This document shows, one piece after another, positions 15,109-23,743 of a stretch of 24,811 nucleotides of DNA; positions within the stretch are counted from its first letter, which is position 1; every line of letters begins with the position of its first letter. Source of the DNA: an uncultured Sphingobacteriales bacterium (lineage in GTDB: Bacteria > Bacteroidota > Bacteroidia > Chitinophagales > Chitinophagaceae). The translations under genes were made by a program, and so were the position numbers. The notes below the pieces were generated by a model. The model was given only the letters and a program-made list of their open reading frames with translations. It was not told the origin of the DNA and did no database searches. The DNA is taken from NCBI GenBank assembly GCA_937991535.1, contig CALKHN010000031.1, positions 1 to 24,811 on the forward strand, written 5' to 3'.

Positions 15109-15195
15109 TCAATTTTGGTTAATAGATCACTAAAAATAGTGAATTAATACTTAGCCTTTATTAGAAAACAACAATTTATCTTTCACCAAAATTGA
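15109..15195. repeat. Nested inverted repeats upstream of the collagen-like gene
   Basis: TCAATTTTGGT (15109-15119) and ACCAAAATTGA (15185-15195) are a perfect 11-bp inverted repeat separated by 65 nt. Between them lies TCACTA-AAAA-TAGTGA (15127-15142), a 6-bp palindrome. On the minus strand the centre of the palindrome reads TATTTTTA, one mismatch from TAnnTTTG. The arrangement could be an operator or a leader structure; no T-run makes it a terminator. Confidence 0.5.
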
Positions 15196-15220
15196 CCGTT
15201 AAGAAAGATTTTTTACCTGG

Positions 15221-16513
15221 TTAATAGTTCCATGTTATCCATGTTTTGGCATCAAGCGCACTCACCATATCATAGCTGGTGGCACTGGTTTGAATGAAAT
15301 AGTATCCCTGTGGGATCAATAGCTGGATAAGGCTTTGCGCCGCAGGCCCTGTATTGGGGTATGTACCATATGTACCTAATATAGAAAACACAGCTCTGCC
15401 ATCGGCAGTAAACTCCGGAGTGCTGGTAGCCGCGCCATATCGCAGTTCAAGACCAGTACCCGCGGCATTTATAAATACAGGTGCAAACAAATCGTTTCCT
15501 GCTTCGTATTCCGGCCATAATATCAGACTATAAAATTTGCCTAAGGTATTTATTCCAAAAGCATCATCAACGCCGTTTGCATGAAACCCTGCAAAGGATT
15601 GCCAGTATGCTTCATCACTTACTGCAGTTTGCCACCATCGCCGGGGAGCATTTATGTCTGTTTTTAAAGGCTTAACCGCACCTGCAATAACGCCGGTGCT
15701 GTTACCCGATTTGAGGCTAACACTCTGGTTCACCTCATTCCAGGATACATCCGAAAATCCGCTGATGGTTTGGCTTCCGTTTATTACCGGAGACTCTAAA
15801 ACAATGCCTCCTGCATTAAAATAATAAGAAGTAGAGAACTGTTTTACTGTTCCGCCGGAAAACCATTGAAAATTAATCGTCCTCGACGCGGGGTCAACCG
15901 ATACTTCGTATTCCACACCATTCAGGGTCAGTCTTTTAAAATAATTTTTAATACCGGCTACGTTTATGAAAGACAAGGCATCAGCCCACTCGCCATTTTG
16001 CCATTCGTCAAGCTCCTGCTGTGAAGCTTTTTCCAGTTTGAGTTTGGTATTGTTCATTTTTCCGGAAAGAATAATGCTGTCTGCGTATAAGGTATCCAGT
16101 GAAAACTCAAAATCGGAAAGCAGGCCGCTGCCATAAGAACCTCCGTTCACGGCGGCATCGGGATCGGCCAAAAGATGGAGGTAAGAATAGGTGTCAAAAA
16201 TCAATGTGGGTTGCTGCAGGGCTTTTAAACGATAACTGCTTTCTTTCTGGTATTTGGCAGTAACCGTGTCAAAATCAGCATACATAAATACCCTGTTCTC
16301 GTTATTGAACCTGAAATAGAAATGGTAAATACCGCCTCTGCCGGGCACTATAGTAGCCTTCCAGCCTGTTGGAGAACTTACAAGTGCGGCCTGGTAGTCG
16401 CTTAATGTTTTATTAATGCGTTCATCAGGCGACTGATCAAAAACCGGCTCATCTTTACGGCAGGCTGCAAGGCAGAGGGTTACCGATAAAATAAATAAAG
16501 CGATCTTTTTCAT
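15221..16513 (-). CDS. DUF4302 lipoprotein of SusCD-type locus
   Basis: A 430-aa lipoprotein whose signal peptide ends L-A-A-C at C18, followed by R-K-D-E, typical of surface-exposed lipoproteins. The mature protein begins with a family-specific pattern R-I-N-K-T-L-S-D-Y-Q-A-A-L and G-W-K-A-T-I-V-P-G-R-G-G-x-Y-H-F-Y-F-R-F, then beta-rich sequence to the C-terminus. This agrees with DUF4302 proteins, which are repeatedly found next to SusC/SusD pairs; the molecular function is unknown, possibly an accessory surface glycan- or peptide-binding protein. The ATG at 16513 is chosen (signal peptide M-K-K-I-A-L); an in-frame ATG at 16522 is also possible, and ORF extension further upstream overlaps the HExxH gene and is unlikely. 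Gap to the upstream gene is 23 nt, so it is in the same operon. Confidence 0.85.
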   Translation of the reverse strand: MKKIALFILSVTLCLAACRKDEPVFDQSPDERINKTLSDYQAALVSSPTGWKATIVPGRGGIYHFYFRFNNENRVFMYADFDTVTAKYQKESSYRLKALQQPTLIFDTYSYLHLLADPDAAVNGGSYGSGLLSDFEFSLDTLYADSIILSGKMNNTKLKLEKASQQELDEWQNGEWADALSFINVAGIKNYFKRLTLNGVEYEVSVDPASRTINFQWFSGGTVKQFSTSYYFNAGGIVLESPVINGSQTISGFSDVSWNEVNQSVSLKSGNSTGVIAGAVKPLKTDINAPRRWWQTAVSDEAYWQSFAGFHANGVDDAFGINTLGKFYSLILWPEYEAGNDLFAPVFINAAGTGLELRYGAATSTPEFTADGRAVFSILGTYGTYPNTGPAAQSLIQLLIPQGYYFIQTSATSYDMVSALDAKTWITWNY

Positions 16514-16536
16514 TTGTATCATTTTTTTTCTTTGAT

Positions 16537-17421
16537 CTATTTCACCAGTGCTGTTATGGATGCTCTTGTGCGGGTTTGCAGACTGTAAAAATTGATATTC
16601 CAAACGTCTTTAAAATAATTGACCACCATAGCTTCTTTCTGCCGCAGTTTGCTTTGAGCATCTTCGTCGGCAATACTGTTTACCATCGTATTGAACCAGT
16701 CCCTGCCTTCAACCAGCATCATAGAGGCCATTTCCACAAAATCCTCATCCGGGAATGACATGGCGTAGGCAGAAATAAAGCCCAGTTCATTGGCTGCTTC
16801 ATCACTCACATTGTTCCAGTTGGAAGTATAATTGCCCACGGAGATTTGTTTGAATTCCTGGGGATACATCACATTCTGATGCAGGATATGAGCAAATTCG
16901 TGCTCTATGGTATGGAACATTTGTTTTACGTTAAAGGAATCTTCGGGCTGGTAACCATCCATTCCCTTAACCCGGAAATCATTAAGCTGATACAGTAATA
17001 TTTTGCGCCCGCCTTCTGCCTGTCCTAATGTAATGGTACCGTCCATATTCCAGCTTGCGCTTCCTGCCAGTACAAAAAATTTGGGGCAGTATTTTTTCAT
17101 GAACAATTCATTGGTTTCGGCTACATAGTTGTCAATCCATACCTGCTTTACCGCGCTCAGCACCGGCAATACCTTGTCTTCATCAGGCGGTACTATAATT
17201 TTATTGAATTCCATTTCCGACTGGTCCCATTTGTATTTCACAGCCACATTATACGGCACGGTAAGGTTGCTGAATATCCAGTCGTCAATGAGGCCTTTTA
17301 CCCAGGTATCACCACCCAGGCCCGGAATATCATCGGCATTCCCTGAAATATCGTCCTTCCTGCAGGATAGCATTCCGGCAACAAACAGAAAAGCGATAAG
17401 TAATGTTTGTAAAGATTTCAT
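16537..17421 (-). CDS. Substrate import-associated zinc metallohydrolase lipoprotein
   Basis: A 294-aa lipoprotein with lipidation at C20 (L-S-C) and R-K-D-D after it. The motif H-E-F-A-H at 174-178 is a gluzincin-type zinc site, and E-D-F-V-E-M-A at 226-232 is a good candidate for the third metal ligand. Its N-terminal part has K-V-L-P-V-L and W-I-D-N-Y. This fits the HExxH lipoproteins encoded beside TonB-linked receptors in Bacteroidetes (TIGR04549 type as I recall it). Activity is probably hydrolysis at the cell surface before uptake, but the substrate is unknown. It follows susD after 42 nt and precedes the DUF4302 gene after 23 nt, in one operon. Confidence 0.88.
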   Translation of the reverse strand: MKSLQTLLIAFLFVAGMLSCRKDDISGNADDIPGLGGDTWVKGLIDDWIFSNLTVPYNVAVKYKWDQSEMEFNKIIVPPDEDKVLPVLSAVKQVWIDNYVAETNELFMKKYCPKFFVLAGSASWNMDGTITLGQAEGGRKILLYQLNDFRVKGMDGYQPEDSFNVKQMFHTIEHEFAHILHQNVMYPQEFKQISVGNYTSNWNNVSDEAANELGFISAYAMSFPDEDFVEMASMMLVEGRDWFNTMVNSIADEDAQSKLRQKEAMVVNYFKDVWNINFYSLQTRTRASITALVK

Positions 17422-17463
17422 ATAATGATTTATAAGTTCTGTTATGATTGAAAAATTGGCCGC

Positions 17464-18915
17464 TTACCTTGGATTCTGATCCACGTCCGATAATTCTGCT
17501 GTTTCGGGTATTTGTAATACTCTTCGCAAATCATTTTCGCCCAGTTCAATTACTTCTCCTTCGGTAGTTGTATGTGTTACTACGATCTTATGTCTTAAAA
17601 TATCGAACCAGCGCATTCCTTCCTGCGCATATTCGGCCCTTTTAAAATCGAGTATCGTTTGCAGTATGCCGTCCTGAATATCGGAATTGCCATAAAAATT
17701 TTTAATTTTCGCTTCAGTAATGCGATGCGTCGCTGAATTGTAGCCAATGATCCTGGTGGAAGCATAGCTATTGAGATCGGTAAGTGCATCATTGGTATTA
17801 TTGAGGGCATTATTGGCTTCAGCTTTATTGAACAACACTTCCTCCACTGTAAAAAGAGGAACCATAATGTATCCCACGCCTATGTTTGCGTTTACAGAGT
17901 TGCGTACAAAATATTCATTGATCTTGGGGATCATATAATTATTGGCGCCGGCTGTGTAAGTATGATTTCTGAACGCCCAGTTACCCCCCGTTACGTTACT
18001 TGCAAAAATTTTATCCCGAATCGCGGATGTCATACCATACCTTACACTGTAATAATAGCGGCCCCACCACGATGGCGTTTCCCCAAGCAGTAAATTGGCC
18101 GACTGTGTTGCTTTTGCATATTCTGCCCACATTTCTCTATACGTGTAAGTAAGGTATGTGGTATTCCAGGGGCGAAGTAAGGTTGTTGCGCTGCTGCTGG
18201 TAAATACCTGGCTGGCATGTTCAACAACCTTGGCATAGTCTTTTTTAAACAGGTAAAAACGTGCTGCAAAAGCATTGGCTGCGGCTTTGGTAAAATGATA
18301 ACGCGGAACAGTATACCGCTGGTCCACTATTAAAGGAAGTCCTTCCAGTAAATCTTTTTCAATCATTTCATATGTGTAAGCCACCGTTTTTCTTTCATAA
18401 TTTTTAATCACTACTTTTTCCGGTTCTGTAACATAAGGTATACCGGGATCTGAAGAAGCGGTAGCCGGATCATATACTTTTGAAAACAAAGTGACCAGCA
18501 TAAAATGTGCATAAGCCCGGGCAACCAGCGCTTCGCCTTTTTGTGACTGGTAATCGGCGGGGTTTGAAGCGGTATTGCAGGCTTCTAATGCGTGGTTGGC
18601 CGCGGCTATAGCCGCATAACAGGCGTTCCAGTAATATTCAGGAGAATCCTGCTGATTATCGGTCACATCTTTATACAGGTAGGAGTCAACATTTGTTCTG
18701 TCCTGCTCCCCCACTCCTTTATCGGCAACGTTATCCGACAGTGACTCACAAAAATCCATATAATTGGCCTGGGGATATGCCGTTCCCAGGAGTTGTGAAA
18801 CCTTTTCAGGTGAATTGAGCTCCGTTCTGTTATCAGGCAAATGTTCGAGGTATTTTTTACAGCCGGTATTTGCTGCAAGCAATACAACCGCGAAGTATAT
18901 AAAAGATTTTTTCAT
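17464..18915 (-). CDS. RagB/SusD family nutrient-uptake lipoprotein
   Basis: A SusD-like protein forms the ligand-binding lid over its SusC channel at the cell surface. The 483-aa product has a lipoprotein signal peptide ending N-T-G-C (C19) followed by K-K-Y-L-E. Its TPR-like helical core shows the usual features: Y-W-N-A-C-Y-A-A-I-A-A-A-N-H-A-L near residue 95, K-G-E-A-L-V-A-R-A-Y-A-H-F-M-L near 126, F-T-K-A-A-A-N-A-F-A-A-R-F-Y-L near 208, and the C-terminal E-E-V-L-F-N-K-A-E-A-N-N and E-G-M-R-W-F-D-I-L-R. Length is in the family range. It starts 12 nt after susC ends, so the two are co-translated. Ligand class cannot be deduced from sequence. Confidence 0.95.
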   Translation of the reverse strand: MKKSFIYFAVVLLAANTGCKKYLEHLPDNRTELNSPEKVSQLLGTAYPQANYMDFCESLSDNVADKGVGEQDRTNVDSYLYKDVTDNQQDSPEYYWNACYAAIAAANHALEACNTASNPADYQSQKGEALVARAYAHFMLVTLFSKVYDPATASSDPGIPYVTEPEKVVIKNYERKTVAYTYEMIEKDLLEGLPLIVDQRYTVPRYHFTKAAANAFAARFYLFKKDYAKVVEHASQVFTSSSATTLLRPWNTTYLTYTYREMWAEYAKATQSANLLLGETPSWWGRYYYSVRYGMTSAIRDKIFASNVTGGNWAFRNHTYTAGANNYMIPKINEYFVRNSVNANIGVGYIMVPLFTVEEVLFNKAEANNALNNTNDALTDLNSYASTRIIGYNSATHRITEAKIKNFYGNSDIQDGILQTILDFKRAEYAQEGMRWFDILRHKIVVTHTTTEGEVIELGENDLRRVLQIPETAELSDVDQNPR

Positions 18916-18927
18916 GTTCGGATGATA

Positions 18928-21900
18928 TTAAATACCCACTTTTACAGAAAGTGTAATTTGTTTTTGAATAGGTTGCGCTACGCCACCTGAGTTAAAAAAT
19001 TCAGGATCCTGTCCTTTTAATTTTTTATCGGCATATATAAGCCAAAGGTTTGCTGCTGAAGCCGTTACGGATAAACTATTGAACCCTATACTTTGCACCG
19101 TTGTTACCGGCAACTGGTAAGAAAAGGATACGGTTTTTAGCCGCACAAAATCACCATTGGCAACTCTTTGTGTAGAATAATTATAATTATTATAGGGATA
19201 GGCGGCATTGAGTTGTGCAGCTTCAAAGGCTTCTAATATGGAAGGAACATTTGTAAATAACTGATCGCCCGGCAATACCCACCTGTCATTAAATTCTTTC
19301 GGCATGGCATCCAGGTCGGAATAATAGGTTTTAAATGCAGGATACAATCTTATTTTATTACCGGCCTGGTAAGTAACAAAAATATTCAGCGAAAATGCTT
19401 TATAATGAAATGTATTGGAGAAGCCGCCATTAAAGGGGGGATCAACAGGTCCTTCATACACCAGGTGCTCGGTTTTCTCGTCCTGCAGGTAAACCGCCGA
19501 AGCGGTTTTGCCGGTTTCATCTACAAACTGGGGTACGCCGGTATTGGCGTCCAGTCCTTTATAGTTCAGCGAAAACAGGCTGCGTACCGGGTATCCTTCT
19601 TTGTTGCCTCCTTCGGCTACCACAAGGCTGAAGATGTTGGGAATGTTTTTGGCATTGGTGATCCTGTTCTTATTGTAACCAAAGGTAAATGTGCTTTTCC
19701 ATCCCCAGTTGCGTTCACGGATAATGTCGCCCCCCAGGAGTACCTCGCCGCCCCATGAATCCATATCGGCGTAATTCGCTGCTTTATAGGCTTCACCGCC
19801 AATGCCGGAGGTTTTAATAATGCTGATCAGGTCGAAACTTTTGCGCTGGTAAACGTCAATGCTGAAATTTAACCTTCTGTCAAACAAAACGGCATCCATC
19901 CCAATATTGCCCGTGTATGATTTTTCCCAGGTGAGTTCCGAATTTTCGAGGCTTGCCAATTGAATTACAGATTCCCGCTCCGATAAATAGGGTCTGTTGG
20001 CATTGATGCTTTTTAAAACCACGTTCGAATTATTGGCGGGTCCCATACTGGCCGTTAAGCCGTAGCTGGCTCTCAATAATAAATTATCTATCCAGGCTAT
20101 ATCACGCATAAAAGACTCCCTGTCTACATTCCATGATGCCGCAACACTCCAGGTAGGCAACCAGCGTGCTGTGCTGGATTTTCCCAGGCGGTTTGAACCA
20201 TCATACCTGCCGGTGGCTGTAAAATTGTATTTTGAATTGAAGGTATAATTGCCCGTTGCATAAAAGGCAACAAACCGATCGTAGTCCTTACTCATTCCAT
20301 AATAAGGGAAATTGCTTTCAATGGTTTGTTTAAGTATCCTGTAGTCAATAGCAGGTAAACCACCGTTATCGTACTGGTATCCGTATCCGGTGTTGCTGAA
20401 ATTTTGCCTGTCGGCAGATTTTACCTGCATGCCCCCCAGGAGGTTTATGGAATGGTTATCATTAATAACGGTGGAATAATTAACACTGTTCCGGAAATCA
20501 TAGCTCAGTAAAAAATCTTCTGCCCTGTTGTAAAAGCCGCCATAGGGCAACACTACAACGGGTTCTGCTTCCGGATCATCCGGATCGCGGTAGAGGAATT
20601 TATTGTTTTGAGCAATGGTGGCTGTGCCGGCCGACCTGTAGGCTTCGGCCATATTGGCGTTTTCGGTAACCTGGTGTTCGCGGGTTGATTTTACATAACG
20701 CAGCGCACCGGTAAATTCATACCTGAAATTTCTGGCAAACTTATAGTTAATGTCTCCCTGCAGTCTCAGGTCAATAATATTAATATCAAGAAAATTATTC
20801 CTGAGTTCATTGATAACATTAAAAGGCGCGAAATTTCGCCTGAAATATTCTTCATTGCCATTTTCGTTGTATGCCGTAATGGTACGGCTGGTGTTTAATG
20901 CAAAGCTAAAAGGATTAATATCAAAGTCGCGGTCGTACTGTCCCTCAACCGGGTTTGGATTTCGGGCTAAGGTTCCGGGAGCTCTTTGCTGGCGAACAGA
21001 ACCCAGTGTAGCAAAACCAACGGAAAGTTTATCTGAGAATTTATAATTGTTCCGGAAGTTGAGGGTGTAGCGGTTAACCTTGTCGGCAATCGTCCATCCA
21101 TTGTCGCCATAATAGCTCATGGAAAAATAACTCTGCGACTTTTCCGTACCGCCAGATATGCTCAGCGAATGCTCCTGCACGAGGTTATTGCGGAATAAGA
21201 TATCGAACCAGTCGGTGTTGGCGGTAGCATAACGTTTTAAAAAAGCCGCTCTTGCTTCCTGGGTATTCTGCAGCGGAAAATTTCCGTTATCATCAGCGCT
21301 CATCAACTCATACATCTTTCCGTATACACCATTATCCGCCCGGTTTAGAATAGCGGGATTTAGAGAACCTTTGCGTTCCAGTTCTCCCAGCACCGACATT
21401 TGCTGCAGGGAATTCATAATATTATAGTCGAAATAGGTAGGTTTTAACTGTGTAGTAAAATTGCCGGTATAGGCCACCATGGTTTTGCCGGCCCGTCCTT
21501 TTTTTGTAGTGATCACCACCACCCCATTCATTGCTCTTGCACCGTACAATGCAGTAGCAGCAGCATCTTTAAGAATATCAAAGCTTTCAATATCATTGGC
21601 ATTTAAGCCGGCAACCGCAGAACCCAGCAAAGTAGTGGGGTCGCCACTGGATAGCTGGTCGTTTGAAATATTAATAATATCTTCAAGCACCACGCCATCC
21701 ACCACCCATAAAGGTTTATTGTCGCCATTTAATGAGGTGGCCCCGCGAACCCTCACTTTAGGTGCAGCCCCAAAGGTTCCGGAAACATTTTGAACCGCTA
21801 CACCTGCAGCGCGGCCTTCGAGCATACGGCTCACGTCGGCCACACCATTCATTTTAATATCATCGGCTTTGAGAGAAGTAGCGGCTCCGGCAAATTTCTT

Positions 21901-22335
21901 TTTATCAAGGTTTTGAAAACCGGTAATAACCACTTCCGCTAAGGCTCCTTCGTTTTTAGACATTACAACATCAAGAAAGCTTTCTCCACGGTAAACAACA
22001 ATTTTAGGGGCTTTACTGATAAATGTAAACTGCAGGCTGTCGCCATTTCTTACAGCTATTGTAAATTCACCATCGCTATTGGTGAGTGTTCCCTCTCCGC
22101 TCCTGAGGTTTTCGACAGATACTCCGCCGAGCACAGTTTGTTCATCGCCGTCTGTTACTTTTCCGTTTATTCTTACAGAGTCCCGTGCAGATTGAAAAAG
22201 CCGTTCGCTTTTATTTGCGTATTCGGCCTGTGAACCTGTATAAAAGAAGCATAGTACAATAAACGTGAAGCAAAGTGCTTTTGAAAATTGACTGAAGTAC
22301 TCCCTTTTGGCAGAGTCCTTTTTATGAAGGATCAT
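18928..22335 (-). CDS. SusC/RagA family TonB-linked outer-membrane receptor
   Basis: A 1135-aa outer-membrane transporter powered by TonB-ExbBD. An unusually long N-terminal signal region (about 37 residues, hydrophobic 21-36) is followed by a carboxypeptidase-D-like regulatory domain (about 54-125, G-K-V-T-D-G ... N-S-D-G-E-F-T-I). The plug domain (about 130-285) has V-W-V-V-D-G-type sequence at P-L-W-V-V-D-G-V and the SusC signature I-L-K-D-A-A-A-T-A-L-Y-G-A-R followed by G-V-V-V-I-T-T-K-K-G. The remainder is a 22-strand beta barrel ending in an aliphatic strand (V-K-V-G-I). It heads the susC-susD-HExxH-DUF4302 operon. No anti-sigma-interacting STN domain is apparent at its N-terminus, and no ECF sigma/anti-sigma genes lie in the window. 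Confidence 0.96.
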   Translation of the reverse strand: MILHKKDSAKREYFSQFSKALCFTFIVLCFFYTGSQAEYANKSERLFQSARDSVRINGKVTDGDEQTVLGGVSVENLRSGEGTLTNSDGEFTIAVRNGDSLQFTFISKAPKIVVYRGESFLDVVMSKNEGALAEVVITGFQNLDKKKFAGAATSLKADDIKMNGVADVSRMLEGRAAGVAVQNVSGTFGAAPKVRVRGATSLNGDNKPLWVVDGVVLEDIINISNDQLSSGDPTTLLGSAVAGLNANDIESFDILKDAAATALYGARAMNGVVVITTKKGRAGKTMVAYTGNFTTQLKPTYFDYNIMNSLQQMSVLGELERKGSLNPAILNRADNGVYGKMYELMSADDNGNFPLQNTQEARAAFLKRYATANTDWFDILFRNNLVQEHSLSISGGTEKSQSYFSMSYYGDNGWTIADKVNRYTLNFRNNYKFSDKLSVGFATLGSVRQQRAPGTLARNPNPVEGQYDRDFDINPFSFALNTSRTITAYNENGNEEYFRRNFAPFNVINELRNNFLDINIIDLRLQGDINYKFARNFRYEFTGALRYVKSTREHQVTENANMAEAYRSAGTATIAQNNKFLYRDPDDPEAEPVVVLPYGGFYNRAEDFLLSYDFRNSVNYSTVINDNHSINLLGGMQVKSADRQNFSNTGYGYQYDNGGLPAIDYRILKQTIESNFPYYGMSKDYDRFVAFYATGNYTFNSKYNFTATGRYDGSNRLGKSSTARWLPTWSVAASWNVDRESFMRDIAWIDNLLLRASYGLTASMGPANNSNVVLKSINANRPYLSERESVIQLASLENSELTWEKSYTGNIGMDAVLFDRRLNFSIDVYQRKSFDLISIIKTSGIGGEAYKAANYADMDSWGGEVLLGGDIIRERNWGWKSTFTFGYNKNRITNAKNIPNIFSLVVAEGGNKEGYPVRSLFSLNYKGLDANTGVPQFVDETGKTASAVYLQDEKTEHLVYEGPVDPPFNGGFSNTFHYKAFSLNIFVTYQAGNKIRLYPAFKTYYSDLDAMPKEFNDRWVLPGDQLFTNVPSILEAFEAAQLNAAYPYNNYNYSTQRVANGDFVRLKTVSFSYQLPVTTVQSIGFNSLSVTASAANLWLIYADKKLKGQDPEFFNSGGVAQPIQKQITLSVKVGI

Positions 22336-22654
22336 ATCAGTTAGTTTATGTATTATTTAATAGGACAATGATTTGGAGTAAAATGTTGATTGAAAACGCT
22401 TTATTTTTTAAAAAATTTTAAATAACGCCTTATGCAAGATAAATAAATCCTTCCTATACTTTTTAAGGGTTATTACTATGTACGTAAATACCCTGTTAAG
22501 GGAAAGCGCTCTGGTTCAAACACCAGTAACAAAACAGCAGTTTACAGGGAAGAAATTTTGTATGAAAACGAAGTATACTATCTTCGCGGCGCTTTACAGC
22601 CTAACTGAGGTTGTGAACAACATGCTTAAACGACAAAAAAATCAAATACACAGT
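22336..22654. other. Divergent intergenic region between susC and fbaA
   Basis: This 319-nt gap is AT-rich with many stops. It is open in one plus frame from 22478, which would extend the aldolase by 59 residues, but that extension has no family similarity. It holds TTAAGGG twice (22463-22469 and 22496-22502), 33 nt apart, with CCCT (22491-22494) between them able to pair with either; a CTGG/CCAG stem (22511-22526) with an 8-nt loop; and an AT palindrome (TTTTTT-AAAAAA, 22404-22415). A minus-strand TATCTTG (22441-22435) is a weak candidate -7 box for susC. No tRNA or other RNA gene is convincing. Confidence 0.55.
22558..22586 (+). promoter_or_regulatory. Candidate promoter of fbaA
   Basis: TTG (22558-22560, within TTTTG), an 18-nt spacer and TATCTTCG (22579-22586, one mismatch to TAnnTTTG) fit the Bacteroidetes arrangement. 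Initiation near 22595 would give a leader of about 60 nt before the ATG at 22655 and would place the upstream in-frame ATGs outside the transcript. Confidence 0.45.
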
Positions 22655-23722
22655 ATGAAAAAGTATAGAGCCGGAGTGCTTTTTGGTGAAGAACTGGAAG
22701 CGTTGTATAAAGATGCAAAGGAAAACCAGTTTGCTTTGCCAGCCATTAACTGTATTGGTACCAACACCATTAACGCTACGCTTGAAACGGCTGCAAAGGT
22801 TAATTCGCCCGTTATCATCCAGTTTTCCAATGGCGGTGCACAATTCATTGCCGGAAAGGGAATGCCCAACGATAAACTGCAGGCCAATATTTCGGGCGCC
22901 ATATCAGGCGCGCTGCATATCCATAATGTGGCCCGGTATTATGGCGTTCCGGTTGTACTGCATACCGATCATGCCGCAAAAAAATGGCTTCCCTGGATCA
23001 GCGGTCTTATAGATGCCGGCGAACAATATTTTAAAGAGAAAGGGCAGCCGCTGTTTAGCTCGCACATGCTTGATTTAAGCGAAGAGGCTATTGAAGAAAA
23101 TATTGAAACCTCTGTTCAGTTTTTTAAACGCATGCAACCCCTTGGCATGAGCATCGAAATTGAACTCGGCGTTACGGGTGGAGAGGAAGACGGGGTTGAC
23201 AACAGCAATATTGATAACGATAAATTATATACGCAGCCGCAGCATGTAGCTTATGCCTATACCGAATTGGGCAAAGTGGGCAGCCTCTTTACTATAGCTG
23301 CCGCTTTTGGCAATGTGCATGGTGTATACAAGCCCGGGAATGTAGAACTGCGGCCGGAGATTCTGAACAATAGCCAGGTGTATATTCAAAATGAATTAAA
23401 AACCGCCGCCAAGCCTGTTTATTTTGTATTTCATGGCGGAAGCGGTTCACCCCAGCACCAGATCCGCGAAGCCATTGGCTATGGGGCTATTAAAATGAAT
23501 CTTGATACCGATCTGCAATGGGCTTTCTGGGAAGGCGTGCTCGGGAATTATAAAAAGAGTGAAGCCTACCTCCAGGGACAATTGGGCAATCCCGAAGGTG
23601 AAGATAAACCCAATAAAAAGTTCTACGATCCGCGTGTATGGTTGAGAAAAGGGGAAGAAAGTTTTATTAAAAGGCTGGAAGTAGCATTCAATGATTTAAA
23701 CTGTATTAACAGAAACGCATAG
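22655..23722 (+). CDS. fbaA: Class II fructose-bisphosphate aldolase
   Basis: A zinc-dependent aldolase of glycolysis and gluconeogenesis that splits fructose-1,6-bisphosphate to dihydroxyacetone phosphate and glyceraldehyde-3-phosphate. The 355-aa product follows the class IIA (E. coli FbaA) pattern throughout: F-A-L-P-A-I-N-C-I-G-T near 26-36, H-T-D-H-A-A-K-K with zinc ligand H106, G-E-E-D-G-V-D-N near 176-183, F-G-N-V-H-G-V-Y-K-P-G-N with H222, F-V-F-H-G-G-S-G-S with H260, and the Y-D-P-R-V-W-L C-terminal segment. The ATG at 22655 matches the normal family start and length (about 355-360). An ATG at 22478 and others in frame would add up to 59 non-conserved residues and are rejected. It ends in a strong terminator and is monocistronic. 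Confidence 0.97.
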   Translation: MKKYRAGVLFGEELEALYKDAKENQFALPAINCIGTNTINATLETAAKVNSPVIIQFSNGGAQFIAGKGMPNDKLQANISGAISGALHIHNVARYYGVPVVLHTDHAAKKWLPWISGLIDAGEQYFKEKGQPLFSSHMLDLSEEAIEENIETSVQFFKRMQPLGMSIEIELGVTGGEEDGVDNSNIDNDKLYTQPQHVAYAYTELGKVGSLFTIAAAFGNVHGVYKPGNVELRPEILNNSQVYIQNELKTAAKPVYFVFHGGSGSPQHQIREAIGYGAIKMNLDTDLQWAFWEGVLGNYKKSEAYLQGQLGNPEGEDKPNKKFYDPRVWLRKGEESFIKRLEVAFNDLNCINRNA

Positions 23723-23743
23723 TACTGTGCTGCGTGGTAAAGT

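Noticed and set aside
14932..15147. Plus-strand frame with Pro-Ala-Gly repeats
   Set aside because: The complement of Gly-X-Y codons gives a Pro/Ala/Gly repeat by necessity; the minus-strand reading has the signal peptide and lipobox.
16514..16603. Upstream extension of the DUF4302 protein
   Set aside because: It overlaps the 3' end of the HExxH gene and would precede the signal peptide with about 30 polar residues.
22455..22530. tRNA-like segment with a GGTTCAAAC T-loop match
   Set aside because: The T-arm closing pair G53-C61 is absent, the acceptor ends pair over only four bases, and no D-arm or proper anticodon arm can be drawn.
22478..22654. N-terminal extension of the aldolase by 59 codons
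   Set aside because: Residues encoded here have no similarity to the class II aldolase N-terminus, the ATG at 22655 restores the standard length, and a candidate promoter lies inside the extension.
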